Source: Proteus columbae (lineage in GTDB: Bacteria > Pseudomonadota > Gammaproteobacteria > Enterobacterales > Enterobacteriaceae). Taken from it: DNA of 64,000 nucleotides. The DNA lies in assembly GCF_009914335.1 (NCBI RefSeq), contig NZ_CP043925.1:744001-808000 (forward strand), read 5' to 3'. A model generated the notes under the pieces. The model was not told the origin of the DNA and searched no databases. It saw nothing but the letters and a program-made list of their open reading frames with translations. This document shows, piece after piece, positions 1-10,320 of this stretch (position 1 is the stretch's first letter; every line of letters starts with the position of its first letter). The position numbers were made by a program, and so were the translations under genes.

Positions 1-588
1 AATATGGCTCTGGTGCCGATGGTTATAGAGCAAACTTCGCGAGGAGAGCGTTCTTACGACATTTACTCACGTTTATTAAAAGAACGTATTATTTTCCTGA
101 CTGGCCAAGTTGAAGATCACATGGCTAATCTTATCGTTGCTCAAATGCTATTTTTAGAAGCAGAAAACCCAGAGAAAGACATCAACCTGTATATCAACTC
201 ACCAGGTGGCGTGATTACAGCGGGTATGTCTATTTATGACACCATGCAGTATATCAAAGCAGATGTGAGTACCATTTGTATGGGACAAGCGTGTTCAATG
301 GGCGCTTTCTTATTATCTGCTGGTGCGAAAGGTAAACGTATTTGCTTACCTAACTCTCGTGTGATGATCCACCAACCATTAGGTGGTTTCCAAGGTCAAG
401 CAACAGATATTCAAATTCATGCTCAAGAAATTTTGAAAGTAAAATCTCGTATGAATGAGCTAATGGCTCAACATACAGGTAAATCTATTGAAGAAATAGA
501 AAGAGACACTGAGCGTGATCGTTTCTTATCCGCTAACGAAGCGTTAGAATACGGGTTAGTGGATAAAGTCTATACTCAACGTGGCTAA
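1..588 (+). CDS. clpP: ATP-dependent Clp protease proteolytic subunit ClpP (5' end cut by window)
   Basis: Serine peptidase that forms the tetradecameric barrel of ClpXP/ClpAP in the cytoplasm. The frame is open to the left edge. The visible Met at position 4 corresponds to the residue just before the mature N-terminus (ALVPMVIEQ) of E. coli ClpP, so the short propeptide and true start lie outside the window. Counting from that Met, the catalytic triad is visible: Ser98 in GQACSMGA, His123 in MIHQPLGG and Asp172 in the ERDTERDRF stretch. The IGF-loop-binding surface and the C-terminal [10 protein letters not shown] are conserved. clpX follows 146 bp downstream in the same direction, as in other enterobacteria. 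Confidence 0.97.
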   Translation, partial: NMALVPMVIEQTSRGERSYDIYSRLLKERIIFLTGQVEDHMANLIVAQMLFLEAENPEKDINLYINSPGGVITAGMSIYDTMQYIKADVSTICMGQACSMGAFLLSAGAKGKRICLPNSRVMIHQPLGGFQGQATDIQIHAQEILKVKSRMNELMAQHTGKSIEEIERDTERDRFLSANEALEYGLVDKVYTQRG

Positions 589-734
589 TCATTACACGTT
601 GTAATAGCAATTGAATTAACACGTTTCCTTTGCTATAGAATCGCGCAAAGGAAACGGCTATTAATATCTCTATGTAAAAAGTCTTTCTTCTTCTTATTAA
701 TTGAATAAGAAGAATAACTAAGTGAGGTTGACTG

Positions 735-2006
735 ATGACAGATAAGCGCAAAGATAGCTCAGGGAAGCTTCTGTATTGCTCTTTCTGCGGTAAAAGCCAG
801 CATGAAGTAAAAAAATTGATCGCTGGTCCGTCGGTTTATATCTGTGATGAATGTGTCGATCTTTGTGTTGATATCATTCGTGAGGAAATAAAAGAACTGG
901 CGCCTCATCATGAACGCAGTGAATTGCCAACGCCACATGAAATCCGTAAGCACCTTGATGACTATGTTATCGGTCAGGAATTGGCTAAAAAAGTTTTGGC
1001 TGTTGCCGTTTATAACCACTATAAACGTCTGCGTAATGGCGATAAAGCCAATGGTGTTGAGCTGGGGAAAAGTAATATTTTGCTGATTGGTCCTACTGGT
1101 AGCGGTAAAACGTTATTAGCAGAAACATTAGCACGCTACCTTGATGTTCCTTTTACTATGGCAGATGCCACAACGCTGACAGAAGCGGGTTATGTGGGTG
1201 AAGATGTTGAAAACATCATTCAAAAACTGCTACAAAAATGCGATTACGATGTGCAAAAAGCACAACGTGGTATTGTTTATATTGATGAAATTGACAAGAT
1301 CACCCGTAAATCTGAAAACCCATCAATCACTCGTGATGTGTCTGGTGAAGGTGTACAACAAGCATTATTGAAATTAGTTGAAGGCACTGTGGCTTCTGTG
1401 CCTCCTCAAGGCGGGCGTAAGCACCCACAACAAGAGTTTTTACAAGTTGATACTTCTAAAATCCTCTTTATTTGTGGTGGTGCATTTGCTGGACTCGATA
1501 AAGTTGTCGCACAACGTTTAAATACACATTCAGGTATCGGTTTTGGTGCAGAAGTTAAAAGCCAAAAAGAGAAAGCTAGCGAAGGTGAATTATTAGCTCA
1601 AGTTGAGCCAGAGGATCTGATTAAATTTGGTCTTATCCCTGAATTTATTGGTCGTTTACCTGTTGTTGCAACACTCGGCGAATTAAACGAAGAAGCGTTA
1701 ATCCAAATCTTACAAGAACCTAAGAATGCACTGACTAAGCAATATCAGGCATTATTTAAATTAGAAGGTGTAGATTTAGAATTCCGTAAGGAAGCGCTGA
1801 CTGCGATTGCGAAAAAAGCCATGGTACGTAAAACGGGTGCGCGTGGTTTACGTTCGATTGTTGAAGCAGCATTACTTGATACGATGTATGACCTTCCTTC
1901 ATTTGAAAATGCAGAAAAAGTGGTCATTGATGAAGGCGTTATTAATGGAAAATCTGAGCCACTGATTATTTATAGTCAGCTAGAAAATCAAGCGTCTGGT
2001 GAATAA
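735..2006 (+). CDS. clpX: ATP-dependent Clp protease ATP-binding subunit ClpX
   Basis: AAA+ unfoldase that recognises tagged substrates and feeds them to ClpP. The 423-residue length is normal. The N-terminal zinc-binding domain has Cys15, Cys18, Cys37 and Cys40. Walker A is GPTGSGKT at 119-126, Walker B is IVYIDEIDK, and the ClpP-docking loop reads SGIGFGAEV. The C-terminal sensor-2 region KTGARGLRS is present. The start ATG follows AGTGAGGTTG. The gene lies downstream of clpP and ends before a strong hairpin terminator, so it probably forms the conserved clpP-clpX operon, with clpX possibly having its own promoter in the 146-bp gap. Confidence 0.98.
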   Translation: MTDKRKDSSGKLLYCSFCGKSQHEVKKLIAGPSVYICDECVDLCVDIIREEIKELAPHHERSELPTPHEIRKHLDDYVIGQELAKKVLAVAVYNHYKRLRNGDKANGVELGKSNILLIGPTGSGKTLLAETLARYLDVPFTMADATTLTEAGYVGEDVENIIQKLLQKCDYDVQKAQRGIVYIDEIDKITRKSENPSITRDVSGEGVQQALLKLVEGTVASVPPQGGRKHPQQEFLQVDTSKILFICGGAFAGLDKVVAQRLNTHSGIGFGAEVKSQKEKASEGELLAQVEPEDLIKFGLIPEFIGRLPVVATLGELNEEALIQILQEPKNALTKQYQALFKLEGVDLEFRKEALTAIAKKAMVRKTGARGLRSIVEAALLDTMYDLPSFENAEKVVIDEGVINGKSEPLIIYSQLENQASGE

Positions 2007-2098
2007 TACATCGTAATTTGGCAATGTCTCTTGTCTGACATTATCTAGTTTTCTCTCAAAATAAGAGGGAAATTTAAGATAAGGCGCGCCAACGCAAT

Positions 2099-2133
2099 AA
2101 AAATGAGGGAATTTTCCCTCATTTTGTTTTTTT
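2099..2133 (+). terminator. Rho-independent terminator after clpX
   Basis: A near-perfect inverted repeat AAAATGAGGGAA / TTCCCTCATTTT with a 2-3 nt loop is followed by TTGTTTTTTT. It separates clpX from lon. Confidence 0.85.
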
Positions 2134-2147
2134 AATGGGTAAGGCTA

Positions 2148-2173
2148 TTGAATGTCAGAAAAGTGCCCTTATA
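2148..2173 (+). promoter_or_regulatory. Candidate sigma-32 heat-shock promoter of lon
   Basis: TTGAAT at 2148-2153 and CCCTTATAT starting at 2166 are separated by 12 bp. They resemble the heat-shock consensus (CTTGAA, then CCCATnT) and the layout of the E. coli lon promoter. The site is 95 bp before the lon start, just after the clpX terminator. The match is imperfect, so this is an inference. Confidence 0.45.
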
Positions 2174-2265
2174 TATTTTGACAATCCGTGGAATTAATTT
2201 TATTTGGTGACATGCGAATAAAATTACCTGTAAAAGCGTTAAGCTAAAAACGAAGAGAGAGCTCT

Positions 2266-4626
2266 ATGAATCCTGAGCGTCCAGAACGTATTGAAATACC
2301 TGTATTGCCATTACGTGATGTCGTTGTATATCCGCATATGGTGATCCCGTTGTTCGTTGGTCGTGAAAAATCTATTCATTGCTTAGAAGCTGCGATGAAC
2401 GACAACAAACAAATTATGCTGGTTGCGCAGAAAGATGCATCTACTGACGAACCAGGTGTTAATGATCTTTTTTCTGTTGGTACAGTTGCGTCTGTATTAC
2501 AGATGCTAAAACTGCCTGATGGAACAGTGAAAGTACTTGTTGAAGGTATTCGTCGTGCCAAAATTACGACGTTATCTGACAATGGTGAATACTTTCAGGC
2601 GAAAGCAGAATACCTTGAAACGCCAGCCGTTGATGAGCGCGAACAGGAAGTCTTAAATCGTACAACGATTAATCAGTTTGAAGGTTATATCAAGCTGAAT
2701 AAAAAAATTCCGCCAGAGGTATTGACCTCATTACATGCTATCGAAGAATCAGCGAAATTAGCAGACACTATTGCTTCTCATATGCCGCTGAAATTAAAAG
2801 ATAAGCAAGCTGTACTTGAAATGTCTGATGTCACCGAACGCCTTGAATATTTAATGGCAATGATGGAATCAGAAATCGATCTGCTACAAGTTGAAAAACG
2901 CATTCGTAACCGCGTTAAAAAGCAGATGGAAAAGAGTCAGCGTGAGTATTATCTCAATGAACAAATGAAAGCTATTCAAAAAGAATTAGGTGAGATGGAT
3001 GATGCACCTGATGAAATGGAATCGCTGAAACGTAAAATCGACGCTGCTAAAATGCCAAAAGAGGCAAAAGAAAAGACAGAAGCGGAACTTCAGAAATTAA
3101 AAATGATGTCGCCAATGTCAGCAGAAGCCACGGTTGTGCGTAGCTATATTGATTGGATGGTTCAAGTTCCTTGGAATAGCCGTAGCAAAGTTAAAAAAGA
3201 CTTAGTGAAAGCACAAGAAGTTCTTGATACTGACCATTACGGTTTAGAACGTGTTAAAGAGCGTATCCTTGAATATCTCGCGGTACAGTCTCGTGTTAGC
3301 AAAATTAAAGGGCCAATCCTGTGTTTAGTTGGACCTCCAGGTGTGGGTAAAACCTCGCTGGGTCAATCTATTGCTAAAGCAACTGGCCGTAAATATGTTC
3401 GTATGGCGTTAGGTGGTGTGCGTGATGAAGCTGAAATCCGTGGTCACCGTCGTACTTACATCGGTTCTATGCCAGGCAAATTAATTCAGAAAATGGCGAA
3501 AGTTGGCGTTAAAAACCCTCTTTTCCTGTTAGATGAAATTGATAAAATGTCATCAGACATGCGAGGCGATCCGGCTTCTGCACTGTTAGAGGTGTTAGAT
3601 CCAGAACAAAACATCGCATTTAACGACCATTATCTGGAAGTTGATTACGATCTGTCTGATGTGATGTTCGTGGCGACATCTAACTCCATGAATATACCGG
3701 CACCGTTGTTAGATCGTATGGAAGTTATTCGTTTATCAGGTTATACCGAAGACGAAAAACTGAATATTGCTAAACAACATTTGTTACCAAAACAGATTGA
3801 ACGTAATGCGTTAAAACCAAGTGAGCTGACAATCCATGACAGCGCAATTATGGGCATTATTCGTTATTACACGCGTGAAGCGGGTGTACGTAGTTTAGAG
3901 CGTGAAATTTCTAAATTATGCCGTAAAGCAGTAAAACAACTGCTAATGGATAGCACAATCAAACATATTGAGATTAACGAAGATAATCTCAAAGACTACT
4001 TAGGTGTTCGTAAAGTTGATTACGGTCGTGCTGACACAGAAAACCGAGTAGGGATGGTAACAGGACTTGCATGGACAGAAGTTGGTGGTGATCTACTGAC
4101 TATTGAAACAGCAAGTGTACCAGGTAAGGGCAAGCTGACATTCACCGGCTCTTTAGGTGAAGTCATGCAAGAGTCTATTCAAGCGGCAATGACGGTAGTT
4201 CGTGCTCGTGCTGATAAACTTGGTATTAATAGCGATTTCTATGAAAAACGTGATATGCACGTACACGTTCCTGAAGGCGCAACACCAAAAGATGGTCCAA
4301 GTGCAGGTATCGCAATGTGCACTGCATTGGTATCAAGCCTAACAGGTAATCCTGTGCGTTCTGATGTTGCAATGACGGGCGAAATTACGTTACGCGGACA
4401 TGTCTTGCCAATTGGCGGACTGAAAGAAAAGTTACTTGCTGCACATCGTGGTGGAATTAAGACAGTTCTTATCCCTGATGAAAATAAACGTGATTTAGAA
4501 GAAATTCCTGAAAATATTGTTGCTGACTTGGATATTCACCCGGTGAAAACAATTGAGGAAGTTTTATCGCTAGCCCTGCAAAACTCGCCGTTTGGCATGG
4601 AAGTTGTGACTGATAAATCACACTAA
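2266..4626 (+). CDS. lon: ATP-dependent Lon protease
   Basis: Hexameric cytoplasmic AAA+ serine protease for misfolded proteins and short-lived regulators. At 786 residues it matches the enterobacterial family. Domains in order: the N-terminal LON substrate-binding domain (about 1-200), a coiled-coil linker ([20 protein letters not shown] region), the AAA+ module with Walker [10 protein letters not shown] and Walker [10 protein letters not shown], and the C-terminal S16 protease domain. The catalytic Ser is in [11 protein letters not shown] and the catalytic Lys in [14 protein letters not shown]. The start is preceded by AGAGAGAGCT. It stands alone between two hairpin terminators, with a possible heat-shock promoter upstream. 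Confidence 0.98.
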   Translation: MNPERPERIEIPVLPLRDVVVYPHMVIPLFVGREKSIHCLEAAMNDNKQIMLVAQKDASTDEPGVNDLFSVGTVASVLQMLKLPDGTVKVLVEGIRRAKITTLSDNGEYFQAKAEYLETPAVDEREQEVLNRTTINQFEGYIKLNKKIPPEVLTSLHAIEESAKLADTIASHMPLKLKDKQAVLEMSDVTERLEYLMAMMESEIDLLQVEKRIRNRVKKQMEKSQREYYLNEQMKAIQKELGEMDDAPDEMESLKRKIDAAKMPKEAKEKTEAELQKLKMMSPMSAEATVVRSYIDWMVQVPWNSRSKVKKDLVKAQEVLDTDHYGLERVKERILEYLAVQSRVSKIKGPILCLVGPPGVGKTSLGQSIAKATGRKYVRMALGGVRDEAEIRGHRRTYIGSMPGKLIQKMAKVGVKNPLFLLDEIDKMSSDMRGDPASALLEVLDPEQNIAFNDHYLEVDYDLSDVMFVATSNSMNIPAPLLDRMEVIRLSGYTEDEKLNIAKQHLLPKQIERNALKPSELTIHDSAIMGIIRYYTREAGVRSLEREISKLCRKAVKQLLMDSTIKHIEINEDNLKDYLGVRKVDYGRADTENRVGMVTGLAWTEVGGDLLTIETASVPGKGKLTFTGSLGEVMQESIQAAMTVVRARADKLGINSDFYEKRDMHVHVPEGATPKDGPSAGIAMCTALVSSLTGNPVRSDVAMTGEITLRGHVLPIGGLKEKLLAAHRGGIKTVLIPDENKRDLEEIPENIVADLDIHPVKTIEEVLSLALQNSPFGMEVVTDKSH

Positions 4627-4653
4627 AGAGTGATATTAGTCATAAATAATAGC

Positions 4654-4699
4654 TAAAAAAAAGGCTGGATAAGTAATAAAAGCTTGCCAGCCTTTTTTT
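4654..4699 (+). terminator. Rho-independent terminator after lon
   Basis: An A-rich stem AAAAAAAGGCTGG pairs with CCAGCCTTTTTTT across a loop of about 19 nt and ends in a T tract. The A and T runs on either side would let it work in both directions. Confidence 0.85.
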
Positions 4700-4840
4700 G
4701 TGTCGCTAATTTAATGGGGATTTTAATTAAAAATGCTGTTTTATCGGTCTTGCTATATCTAAAAAGGCTTGATATAACGACGTTTGCAAAATTTGCCATT
4801 AATGGTGAAAAATAACGCATAAAATTATGGGGATGAAAGC

Positions 4841-5116
4841 GTGAATAAAACTCAACTGATCGACAAAATTGCTGCAAATGCAGATATCTCAAAAGCGGCA
4901 GCAGGTCGTGTTGTAGATGCTCTGGTTGCTTCTATCACTGAATCTTTACAAAAAGGTGATGATGTAGCATTAGTAGGTTTCGGTACTTTCACTGTACGTG
5001 ATCGTGCAGCTCGTACAGGCCGTAACCCACAAACAGGTAAAGAAATTCAAATTGAAGCTGCAAAAGTTCCTGCATTCCGTGCAGGTAAAGGCTTAAAAGA
5101 CGCAGTTAATCAATAA
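4841..5116 (+). CDS. hupB: DNA-binding protein HU-beta
   Basis: Small histone-like nucleoid protein (91 residues) that dimerises and bends DNA. The sequence is nearly that of E. coli HupB, including the DNA-binding arm [31 protein letters not shown]. The start codon is GTG, as in the E. coli gene, preceded by GGGGATGAAAGC. It lies between lon and ppiD in the conserved order and has its own strong terminator, so it is probably monocistronic. Confidence 0.98.
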   Translation: MNKTQLIDKIAANADISKAAAGRVVDALVASITESLQKGDDVALVGFGTFTVRDRAARTGRNPQTGKEIQIEAAKVPAFRAGKGLKDAVNQ

Positions 5117-5193
5117 TAGTTGAACTTATTTTCTGCCAATTTGTTATTAGCTTAACGTTATGGGTAAACAGAAAACGACTCAATTAAAAAATG

Positions 5194-5228
5194 AAGCGCA
5201 TCTTTTTGAGATGCGCTTTTCTTTTTTA
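5194..5228 (+). terminator. Rho-independent terminator after hupB
   Basis: AAGCGCATCT, a TTTTG loop, then AGATGCGCTT is followed by TTCTTTTTT. The remaining gap to ppiD (5229-5591) is about 360 bp of AT-rich DNA. I see no ORF or RNA gene there; it presumably holds the ppiD promoter. Confidence 0.88.
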
Positions 5229-5591
5229 GGTTATAAATCACGATTAAACCTTGTATTCTCTGGCGATAAGACGTGAAACTGAAGTAGTCATTTGATAGAA
5301 TGGCGCGTTGTTCTATAACTGAAATAGACAACAATGAATGATTCAGTGGTGAGTTAAATGGTTATCGTAATCAATGAATCAAATAATGCTGTTTAGTTTT
5401 TTTTAGTTATAGAAAGTGCGTGTTAAGACTGCGCATTAATACGGGACTGGCTGTTTTTAATGATTGTCGCGTGTCGTGACATTTTGATATTAAGCCAGCA
5501 TGGGCATATTATCTTTTCGCTGTGCTCAAAATAGTCGTGTAACACCCATAAAAAATAATTTTTATTTCACCAAACGGAGCCTCGTCTCGTT

Positions 5592-7469
5592 ATGATGGAC
5601 AACATTCGTTCCACTGCTAATAATCCATTTATAAAGATATTATTAGCTGTGATCATCCTCTCCTTCGTCCTAACTGGTGTGGGCGGATATCTCTTTAGTT
5701 CAGGCGTTAATGATGCTGCTGAAGTTAACGGATATAAAATTAGCCGTTCTCAATTAGAGCAAACTTATCAGCAACGTCGTGCTCAATTACAACAAGATAT
5801 GGGTGAAAATTTTGCTGCTCTTGCTTCATCAGAAGAAGGTCAGAAACTTATTCGCCAACAAGCGCTTGATTTACTGATCAACCAAGCATTACTTGATCAA
5901 TTTGCACAAAATCTGGGTATTTCAGCCGGTGATCAGCAAATTAGAGATGCTATTTTTGCACTTCCTTACTTTCAAACTGACGGCAAATTTGACAATAAAA
6001 AATATGTCGATTTATTGAAAGGCAATAATATTGATGCAGATGCTTTTGCAGAAGGTATTCGTCAAAACCTTATTAATCAGCAATTAAAATTTTCTATCCA
6101 AGGTACGGATTTTGCCTTAGATAGCGAAGTTAAAGAATTTGCGGGATTAATGCTACAAAGCCGTAATGTACGTTTAGCATCATTAGACATTCAGCCATTC
6201 CTTGAAAAACAAACGGCATCTGATGAAGAAGTGAAAGCGTTCTATGAGCAAAATAACCAAATGTTCATCGCGCCAGAGCAATTTAAAATTAGCTATATCC
6301 AATTAAATGCTCAAAAAGATTTTAATAAGATCAACATTACTGATGAAGAAGCAAAGGCTTACTACGATAGTAATATTGATGAGTTCACGGCAGCAGGACA
6401 GAAACAGTACAGCATCTTAGTCTTAGCTGATGAAGCAGCAGCTAAAGCGGCAGAAGACGAGCTGAAAAAAGGTGCTGATTTTGTTTCGTTAGTGAAAGAA
6501 AAATCTATTGATAGTTTCTCTAAGAAACAAAATGGTTCTTTAGGTTGGATAACTATTGGACAAGAGTTACCAGAGCTGGCTAATGCAAGTTTGACAGAAA
6601 AAGGTCAAATCTCTGAACCTGTTAAAATCAGCAATGGCTACGCAATTTTCCGCCTTGATGATGTCAAACAATCTGTTGTAAAACCATTTGATGAAGTGAA
6701 AACAGATTTACTGGCAAAAATGCGTGAAAATAAAGCAATTGATGATTTCTTCGCATTACAACAAAAAGTGAGCCAAGCTGCATCTAATGACAACGACACA
6801 CTAGTTCCTGCTGCAAATGCGGGCAACGTGACCGTGGTTAATACTGATTGGTTTGATGAAAATACGGTTCCTGCACCATTAAATAATGAAAAACTCACCC
6901 AGTTAATTTTTGGTGGTTCATTAGTGGATGAAAATGGCCCAACAGGCATGAATTCAGACATGGTGACGTTAGGTAATGACAGTGCATTTATCGTGCGTGT
7001 AGAAGGTTACAAGCCTTCAGCAACCCAACCATTAGACAAAGTACGTGATCAAGTTGTTATGCTGGTTAAACAGCAAAAAGCATCACAAGCAATGAATGCA
7101 GAAGCCCAAAAACTTTTAGCCGCATTAAAAGAAGGTAAAGGCGAAGAAGCACTGAAAGCTGCTAACATTTCGTTTGGCAGTGAAGAAAGCATTGTTCACT
7201 CATCTGCAACAGATGTAGTACAAACCGCGATTTTCTCTATGCCAAAGCCAGCTGAAGGCAAAAAAGAGTATGGCATGACTAATGTACCAGGTACTAAAGT
7301 TGTCCTTATTCAATTAGATAGCGTAACAGACGGCAAACCAACATCTGAACAGCTAGAGTTTATGACTAATCTCTATCGTGCTCAGATGGGCGAAGAAGCG
7401 TTACAACTTATGTTACGTGACCTAAAAGATAACGCTAAAATTGAAATTTTTGATAAAGATTATCAATAA
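5592..7469 (+). CDS. ppiD: Peptidyl-prolyl isomerase / periplasmic chaperone PpiD
   Basis: Inner-membrane-anchored periplasmic folding factor that works near the Sec translocon. The 625-residue protein starts with a short cytoplasmic segment MMDNIRSTANNPF and one membrane helix (IKILLAVIILSFVLTGVGGYLF). This is followed by a SurA-like N-terminal region and a parvulin domain around residues 265-360 (KQYSILVLADE ... GSLGWI ... KISNGYAIFRLDDV). A long C-terminal region follows. The start MMDN parallels E. coli MMDS. It is a single gene ending in a strong terminator. Confidence 0.96.
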   Translation: MMDNIRSTANNPFIKILLAVIILSFVLTGVGGYLFSSGVNDAAEVNGYKISRSQLEQTYQQRRAQLQQDMGENFAALASSEEGQKLIRQQALDLLINQALLDQFAQNLGISAGDQQIRDAIFALPYFQTDGKFDNKKYVDLLKGNNIDADAFAEGIRQNLINQQLKFSIQGTDFALDSEVKEFAGLMLQSRNVRLASLDIQPFLEKQTASDEEVKAFYEQNNQMFIAPEQFKISYIQLNAQKDFNKINITDEEAKAYYDSNIDEFTAAGQKQYSILVLADEAAAKAAEDELKKGADFVSLVKEKSIDSFSKKQNGSLGWITIGQELPELANASLTEKGQISEPVKISNGYAIFRLDDVKQSVVKPFDEVKTDLLAKMRENKAIDDFFALQQKVSQAASNDNDTLVPAANAGNVTVVNTDWFDENTVPAPLNNEKLTQLIFGGSLVDENGPTGMNSDMVTLGNDSAFIVRVEGYKPSATQPLDKVRDQVVMLVKQQKASQAMNAEAQKLLAALKEGKGEEALKAANISFGSEESIVHSSATDVVQTAIFSMPKPAEGKKEYGMTNVPGTKVVLIQLDSVTDGKPTSEQLEFMTNLYRAQMGEEALQLMLRDLKDNAKIEIFDKDYQ

Positions 7470-7491
7470 TCGAATTTGAGTTATTACATTG

Positions 7492-7519
7492 AAAACCCAG
7501 CATAAAGCTGGGTTTTTTT
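7492..7519 (+). terminator. Rho-independent terminator after ppiD
   Basis: AAAACCCAGC, an ATAAA loop, then GCTGGGTTTT running into TTTT. Confidence 0.9.
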
Positions 7520-7752
7520 ATGGCTGCTATTCTTGATAATTGAAGCAAATGCTTCGCTTTTCTAAAAATTCATATTTGAGAGCAAGCCCGACAATTTTTT
7601 GTAATGCTTCTTTTATTCATTTTTATTTTTCCTGCTTTCTCGCAGTTCTCTTTTTATACAATTGATGATTTATCAGTATATTGGCATTCTTTTTCTGCAT
7701 TCAGAAATCTCTGTTTGCTATTGAATTTAAAATTATTGAATAAAAGGAAATT

Positions 7753-8130
7753 ATGATTATGAAAATGGATAAAAAAATGTTGTCAGGTTTTATGGCTTCT
7801 ATCTGTCTTGCTTTAGGATTAGGGCTTTCTCCTTTCTCTTATGCAGAAGAAACACCAGCTTCAACACCAACAGTTTCTATTGAAACTCACTCATCTGTTG
7901 CTCGTGATGCTAAAGAAAACAAAGCCAGTGCAGAAGGTAAAGTTAATTTAAATACAGCAACAGTAGATGAACTAATGGGATTAAAAGGGATCGGAAAAGC
8001 GAAAGCGCAAGCCATTATTGATTACCGCGAACAGCTAGGGCGTTTTACCTCTATTGATGAACTTGAAAAAGTTTTTGGAATTGGTATGAAGTTAGTTGAT
8101 CAAAATCGTGATTTTATCGTTATTAATTAA
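7753..8130 (+). CDS. ybaV: ComEA-family helix-hairpin-helix DNA-binding protein (YbaV)
   Basis: A 125-residue exported DNA-binding protein. An N-terminal signal sequence ([28 protein letters not shown]) is followed by an Ala/Ser/Thr-rich linker. The ComEA-type helix-hairpin-helix pair covers about residues 64-125 ([29 protein letters not shown]). In naturally competent bacteria ComEA binds incoming DNA in the periplasm. Whether this protein has that role is unknown. An AAGGAAATT ribosome binding site precedes the ATG at 7753; the later in-frame ATGs at 7759 and 7765 are alternatives. Its position between ppiD and fadM matches E. coli ybaV. Confidence 0.9.
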   Translation: MIMKMDKKMLSGFMASICLALGLGLSPFSYAEETPASTPTVSIETHSSVARDAKENKASAEGKVNLNTATVDELMGLKGIGKAKAQAIIDYREQLGRFTSIDELEKVFGIGMKLVDQNRDFIVIN

Positions 8131-8197
8131 GGTATTCATTCTTATACGATGTTGAGTATAAGTGATAGCAGAAACGTGAATATTGATTGAAAATCTC

Positions 8198-8270
8198 CGT
8201 GTTTCTCTTTGATTTTTATTTTGATAAGAGAAACACGTTTTCTTAGCGTTTTCTTTGTTAAAAGAAAACG
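8198..8270 (+). terminator. Two consecutive hairpins after ybaV
   Basis: The first stem is CGTGTTTCTCTT (8198-8209) with AAGAGAAACACG (8226-8237), followed by TTTTCTT. The second is CGTTTTCTTT (8247-8256) with AAAGAAAACG (8261-8270). The first is a plausible terminator. The second is a short A/T-rich stem. Confidence 0.55.
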
Positions 8271-8392
8271 AGATAAACCTATATCAGAAATTACTAAATT
8301 TATTTTCTTGGCTATATTTATGGTATCGCAAAAAAACTTTATAAAAACTTTATAAAAAGTTTATTAGAATAATCAAGAGGTAATAAATTGAT

Positions 8393-8797
8393 ATGAGTAC
8401 GTTAATTAAAGTTTATGGCTTTCATTTAGATGTTTTTGAACATGTGAATAATGCGCGTTACCTTGAGTTTTTAGAACAGGCTCGATGGGATTGGATTGAG
8501 CAACATTTAGATTTTGATTGGTTTAAGCGCAATGGCTTGGCATTAGTGGTTGCTAATATCAATATCAATTATCGCTTACCTGCAAGTTTAGGTGATGAGC
8601 TACTTATTGATTGTGATGTTGCTGAAGTGGGAATTAAAAGTGGCGTACTTTCTCAAAAGATTGTGAGAAAAAAAGACGGTGCGCTTATCTCTGATGCATT
8701 AATTACTTTTGTTCTTGTTGATATCAATACCAAAAAAGCACTGACATTAACAGAACAGTTAAGAGAGAAGCTTGAATATGTACGTCAATCATCCTAA
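8393..8797 (+). CDS. fadM: Long-chain acyl-CoA thioesterase FadM (YbaW)
   Basis: Cytoplasmic hotdog-fold thioesterase of the 4HBT family that hydrolyses long-chain acyl-CoA. The 134-residue protein carries the conserved start LDVFEHVNNARYLEFLEQARWDW, which includes the catalytic Asp-containing HVNNARY segment. The rest of the hotdog sheet follows (ININYRLPASLGDELLIDCDV). It sits downstream of ybaV and convergent with queC, as in E. coli. The ATG at 8393 follows AAGAGGTAATAAATTG. Confidence 0.92.
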   Translation: MSTLIKVYGFHLDVFEHVNNARYLEFLEQARWDWIEQHLDFDWFKRNGLALVVANININYRLPASLGDELLIDCDVAEVGIKSGVLSQKIVRKKDGALISDALITFVLVDINTKKALTLTEQLREKLEYVRQSS

Positions 8798-8945
8798 TAC
8801 ACAAAGAGAGTATTAGAGAGCTCTCATTAAATGCTTTCAGGCTAATCTAAGATGATTTAATGCAGTGATAGTGCTGGTGAATTATCACTGCATAAGTGAA
8901 TAGAATGCCAGGTAGCAGTGATAATTAATAAGGTAATTCCAATGA

Positions 8946-9644
8946 TTATTTAAGACCCACTTTCTGTTTCATTGTCTGCATAATTGGTGTTTTATCGGCT
9001 AAGTAGGTGTTTAATCCGCGTTGTCTTAAATGACAAGCAGCACATTCACCACAGCCATCCCCCTGAATACCGTTATAGCAAGTTAAAGTTTCATGACGAA
9101 CGAAATCTAACTTTTTATAGTAATCAGCAAGAGCCCACGTTTCGGCTTTATCTAGCCACATTAATGGCGTGATAAATTGAATATCACGAGCAATACCTAA
9201 GCTGACAGCATGATTCAGAGCTTTTACAAATTCATCACGACAATCAGGGTAACCAGAGAAATCTGTCTCACAAACACCAGTGATGACACTCTCTGCACCA
9301 ATTTGATAAGCGTAAATTGCAGCCAAAGTGAGGAAAAGGATATTTCTACCTGGTACGAAGGTACTAGGAATATCACTTTCTTCACTTTCTTTGAAATCAG
9401 GAACAGGAATATTATCTCGAGTTAAGCTACTGATGGCGAGTTCGTTGAGTAAACTTACATCTAAAACTTTATGAGCGGTTGCACCTAGTAATTGACTAAC
9501 TTTTTGTGCTACCTCAATTTCTTCTTTATGGCGTTGCCCATAATTAAATGTAATGCAATGTACTTCATCGTACTTTTCCAACGCTTGAATAAGGCAGGTT
9601 GTCGAATCTTGTCCACCACTAAAGACAACGACCGTTTTTTTCAT
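8946..9644 (-). CDS. queC: 7-cyano-7-deazaguanine synthase QueC
   Basis: Converts 7-carboxy-7-deazaguanine to preQ0 with ATP and ammonia, in queuosine tRNA modification. The N-terminal PP-loop is [14 protein letters not shown]. The C-terminal zinc site is [13 protein letters not shown], with Cys from [12 protein letters not shown] place the start at 9644 (MKKTVVVF), giving 232 residues, because an AGGAG ribosome site lies just upstream and the length then equals the family's. A further 15 codons are open upstream but lack support. The ybaE and cof genes that adjoin queC in E. coli are absent here. Confidence 0.95.
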   Translation of the reverse strand: MKKTVVVFSGGQDSTTCLIQALEKYDEVHCITFNYGQRHKEEIEVAQKVSQLLGATAHKVLDVSLLNELAISSLTRDNIPVPDFKESEESDIPSTFVPGRNILFLTLAAIYAYQIGAESVITGVCETDFSGYPDCRDEFVKALNHAVSLGIARDIQFITPLMWLDKAETWALADYYKKLDFVRHETLTCYNGIQGDGCGECAACHLRQRGLNTYLADKTPIMQTMKQKVGLK

Positions 9645-9802
9645 CAGAATACTCCTGAATATTGAATTTCTATAAGGATTAGTACGCATAAAAGTACATA
9701 TATTATGGCAATTTATTACCTATTTATCATTAGATGATTACTCTTATAGTAAGGGGCAGGTTATCATTATTTTTTGTAGGGGCATATTTTGAAGGAGTAT
9801 CT

Positions 9803-10264
9803 ATGTTAGATAAGATTGACCGTAAACTATTAGCGCTGTTACAGGAAGATTCAAGCCTCTCACTGAATACTTTGGCTGAGGCTGTTAACCTAACCTCAAC
9901 ACCTTGCTGGAAACGATTGAAAAGACTAGAGGATGAAGGGTATATTCGTAAGCGCGTTGCGCTGCTTGATAGTGAAAAAATCGGGCTAGGTCTAACAGTT
10001 ATTGTTATGATTAGAACACAGCAACATAATAGCGAATGGTACGAACAGTTTGTCTCATTTGTTAAGCAAATGCCAGAAGTACTGACATTCTATCGAATGG
10101 CGGGTGAGTGTGATTATCTAATGCATGTTGAAGTAGTAGACATGAAAAGTTACGACCTATTTTATAAGCGTATGGTTAATGGCGTACCAGGTCTTATTGA
10201 TGTGACTTCTAACTTCGCAATGGAAAAAATTAAATACACAACGGCAATGCCGATACCTGAATAA
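9803..10264 (+). CDS. decR: Lrp/AsnC-family transcriptional regulator DecR (YbaO)
   Basis: The E. coli orthologue activates cysteine detoxification. The 153-residue protein has an N-terminal winged HTH ([48 protein letters not shown]) and a C-terminal RAM/effector domain ([18 protein letters not shown]). The start at 9803 is chosen over the longer open frame from 9734 because GAAGGAGTATCT precedes it and the length then equals E. coli DecR. It is upstream of mdlA in the same direction, 56 bp apart, and may be cotranscribed. Because cyuA (cysteine desulfidase) is also in this window at 43 kb, a regulatory link is possible, but that is only an inference. Confidence 0.9.
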   Translation: MLDKIDRKLLALLQEDSSLSLNTLAEAVNLTSTPCWKRLKRLEDEGYIRKRVALLDSEKIGLGLTVIVMIRTQQHNSEWYEQFVSFVKQMPEVLTFYRMAGECDYLMHVEVVDMKSYDLFYKRMVNGVPGLIDVTSNFAMEKIKYTTAMPIPE

Positions 10265-10320
10265 GGTTCATCTTTACCAACTGGCACTTTTATTTTTTGT
10301 ATAACCTTAGGATTTAAGGC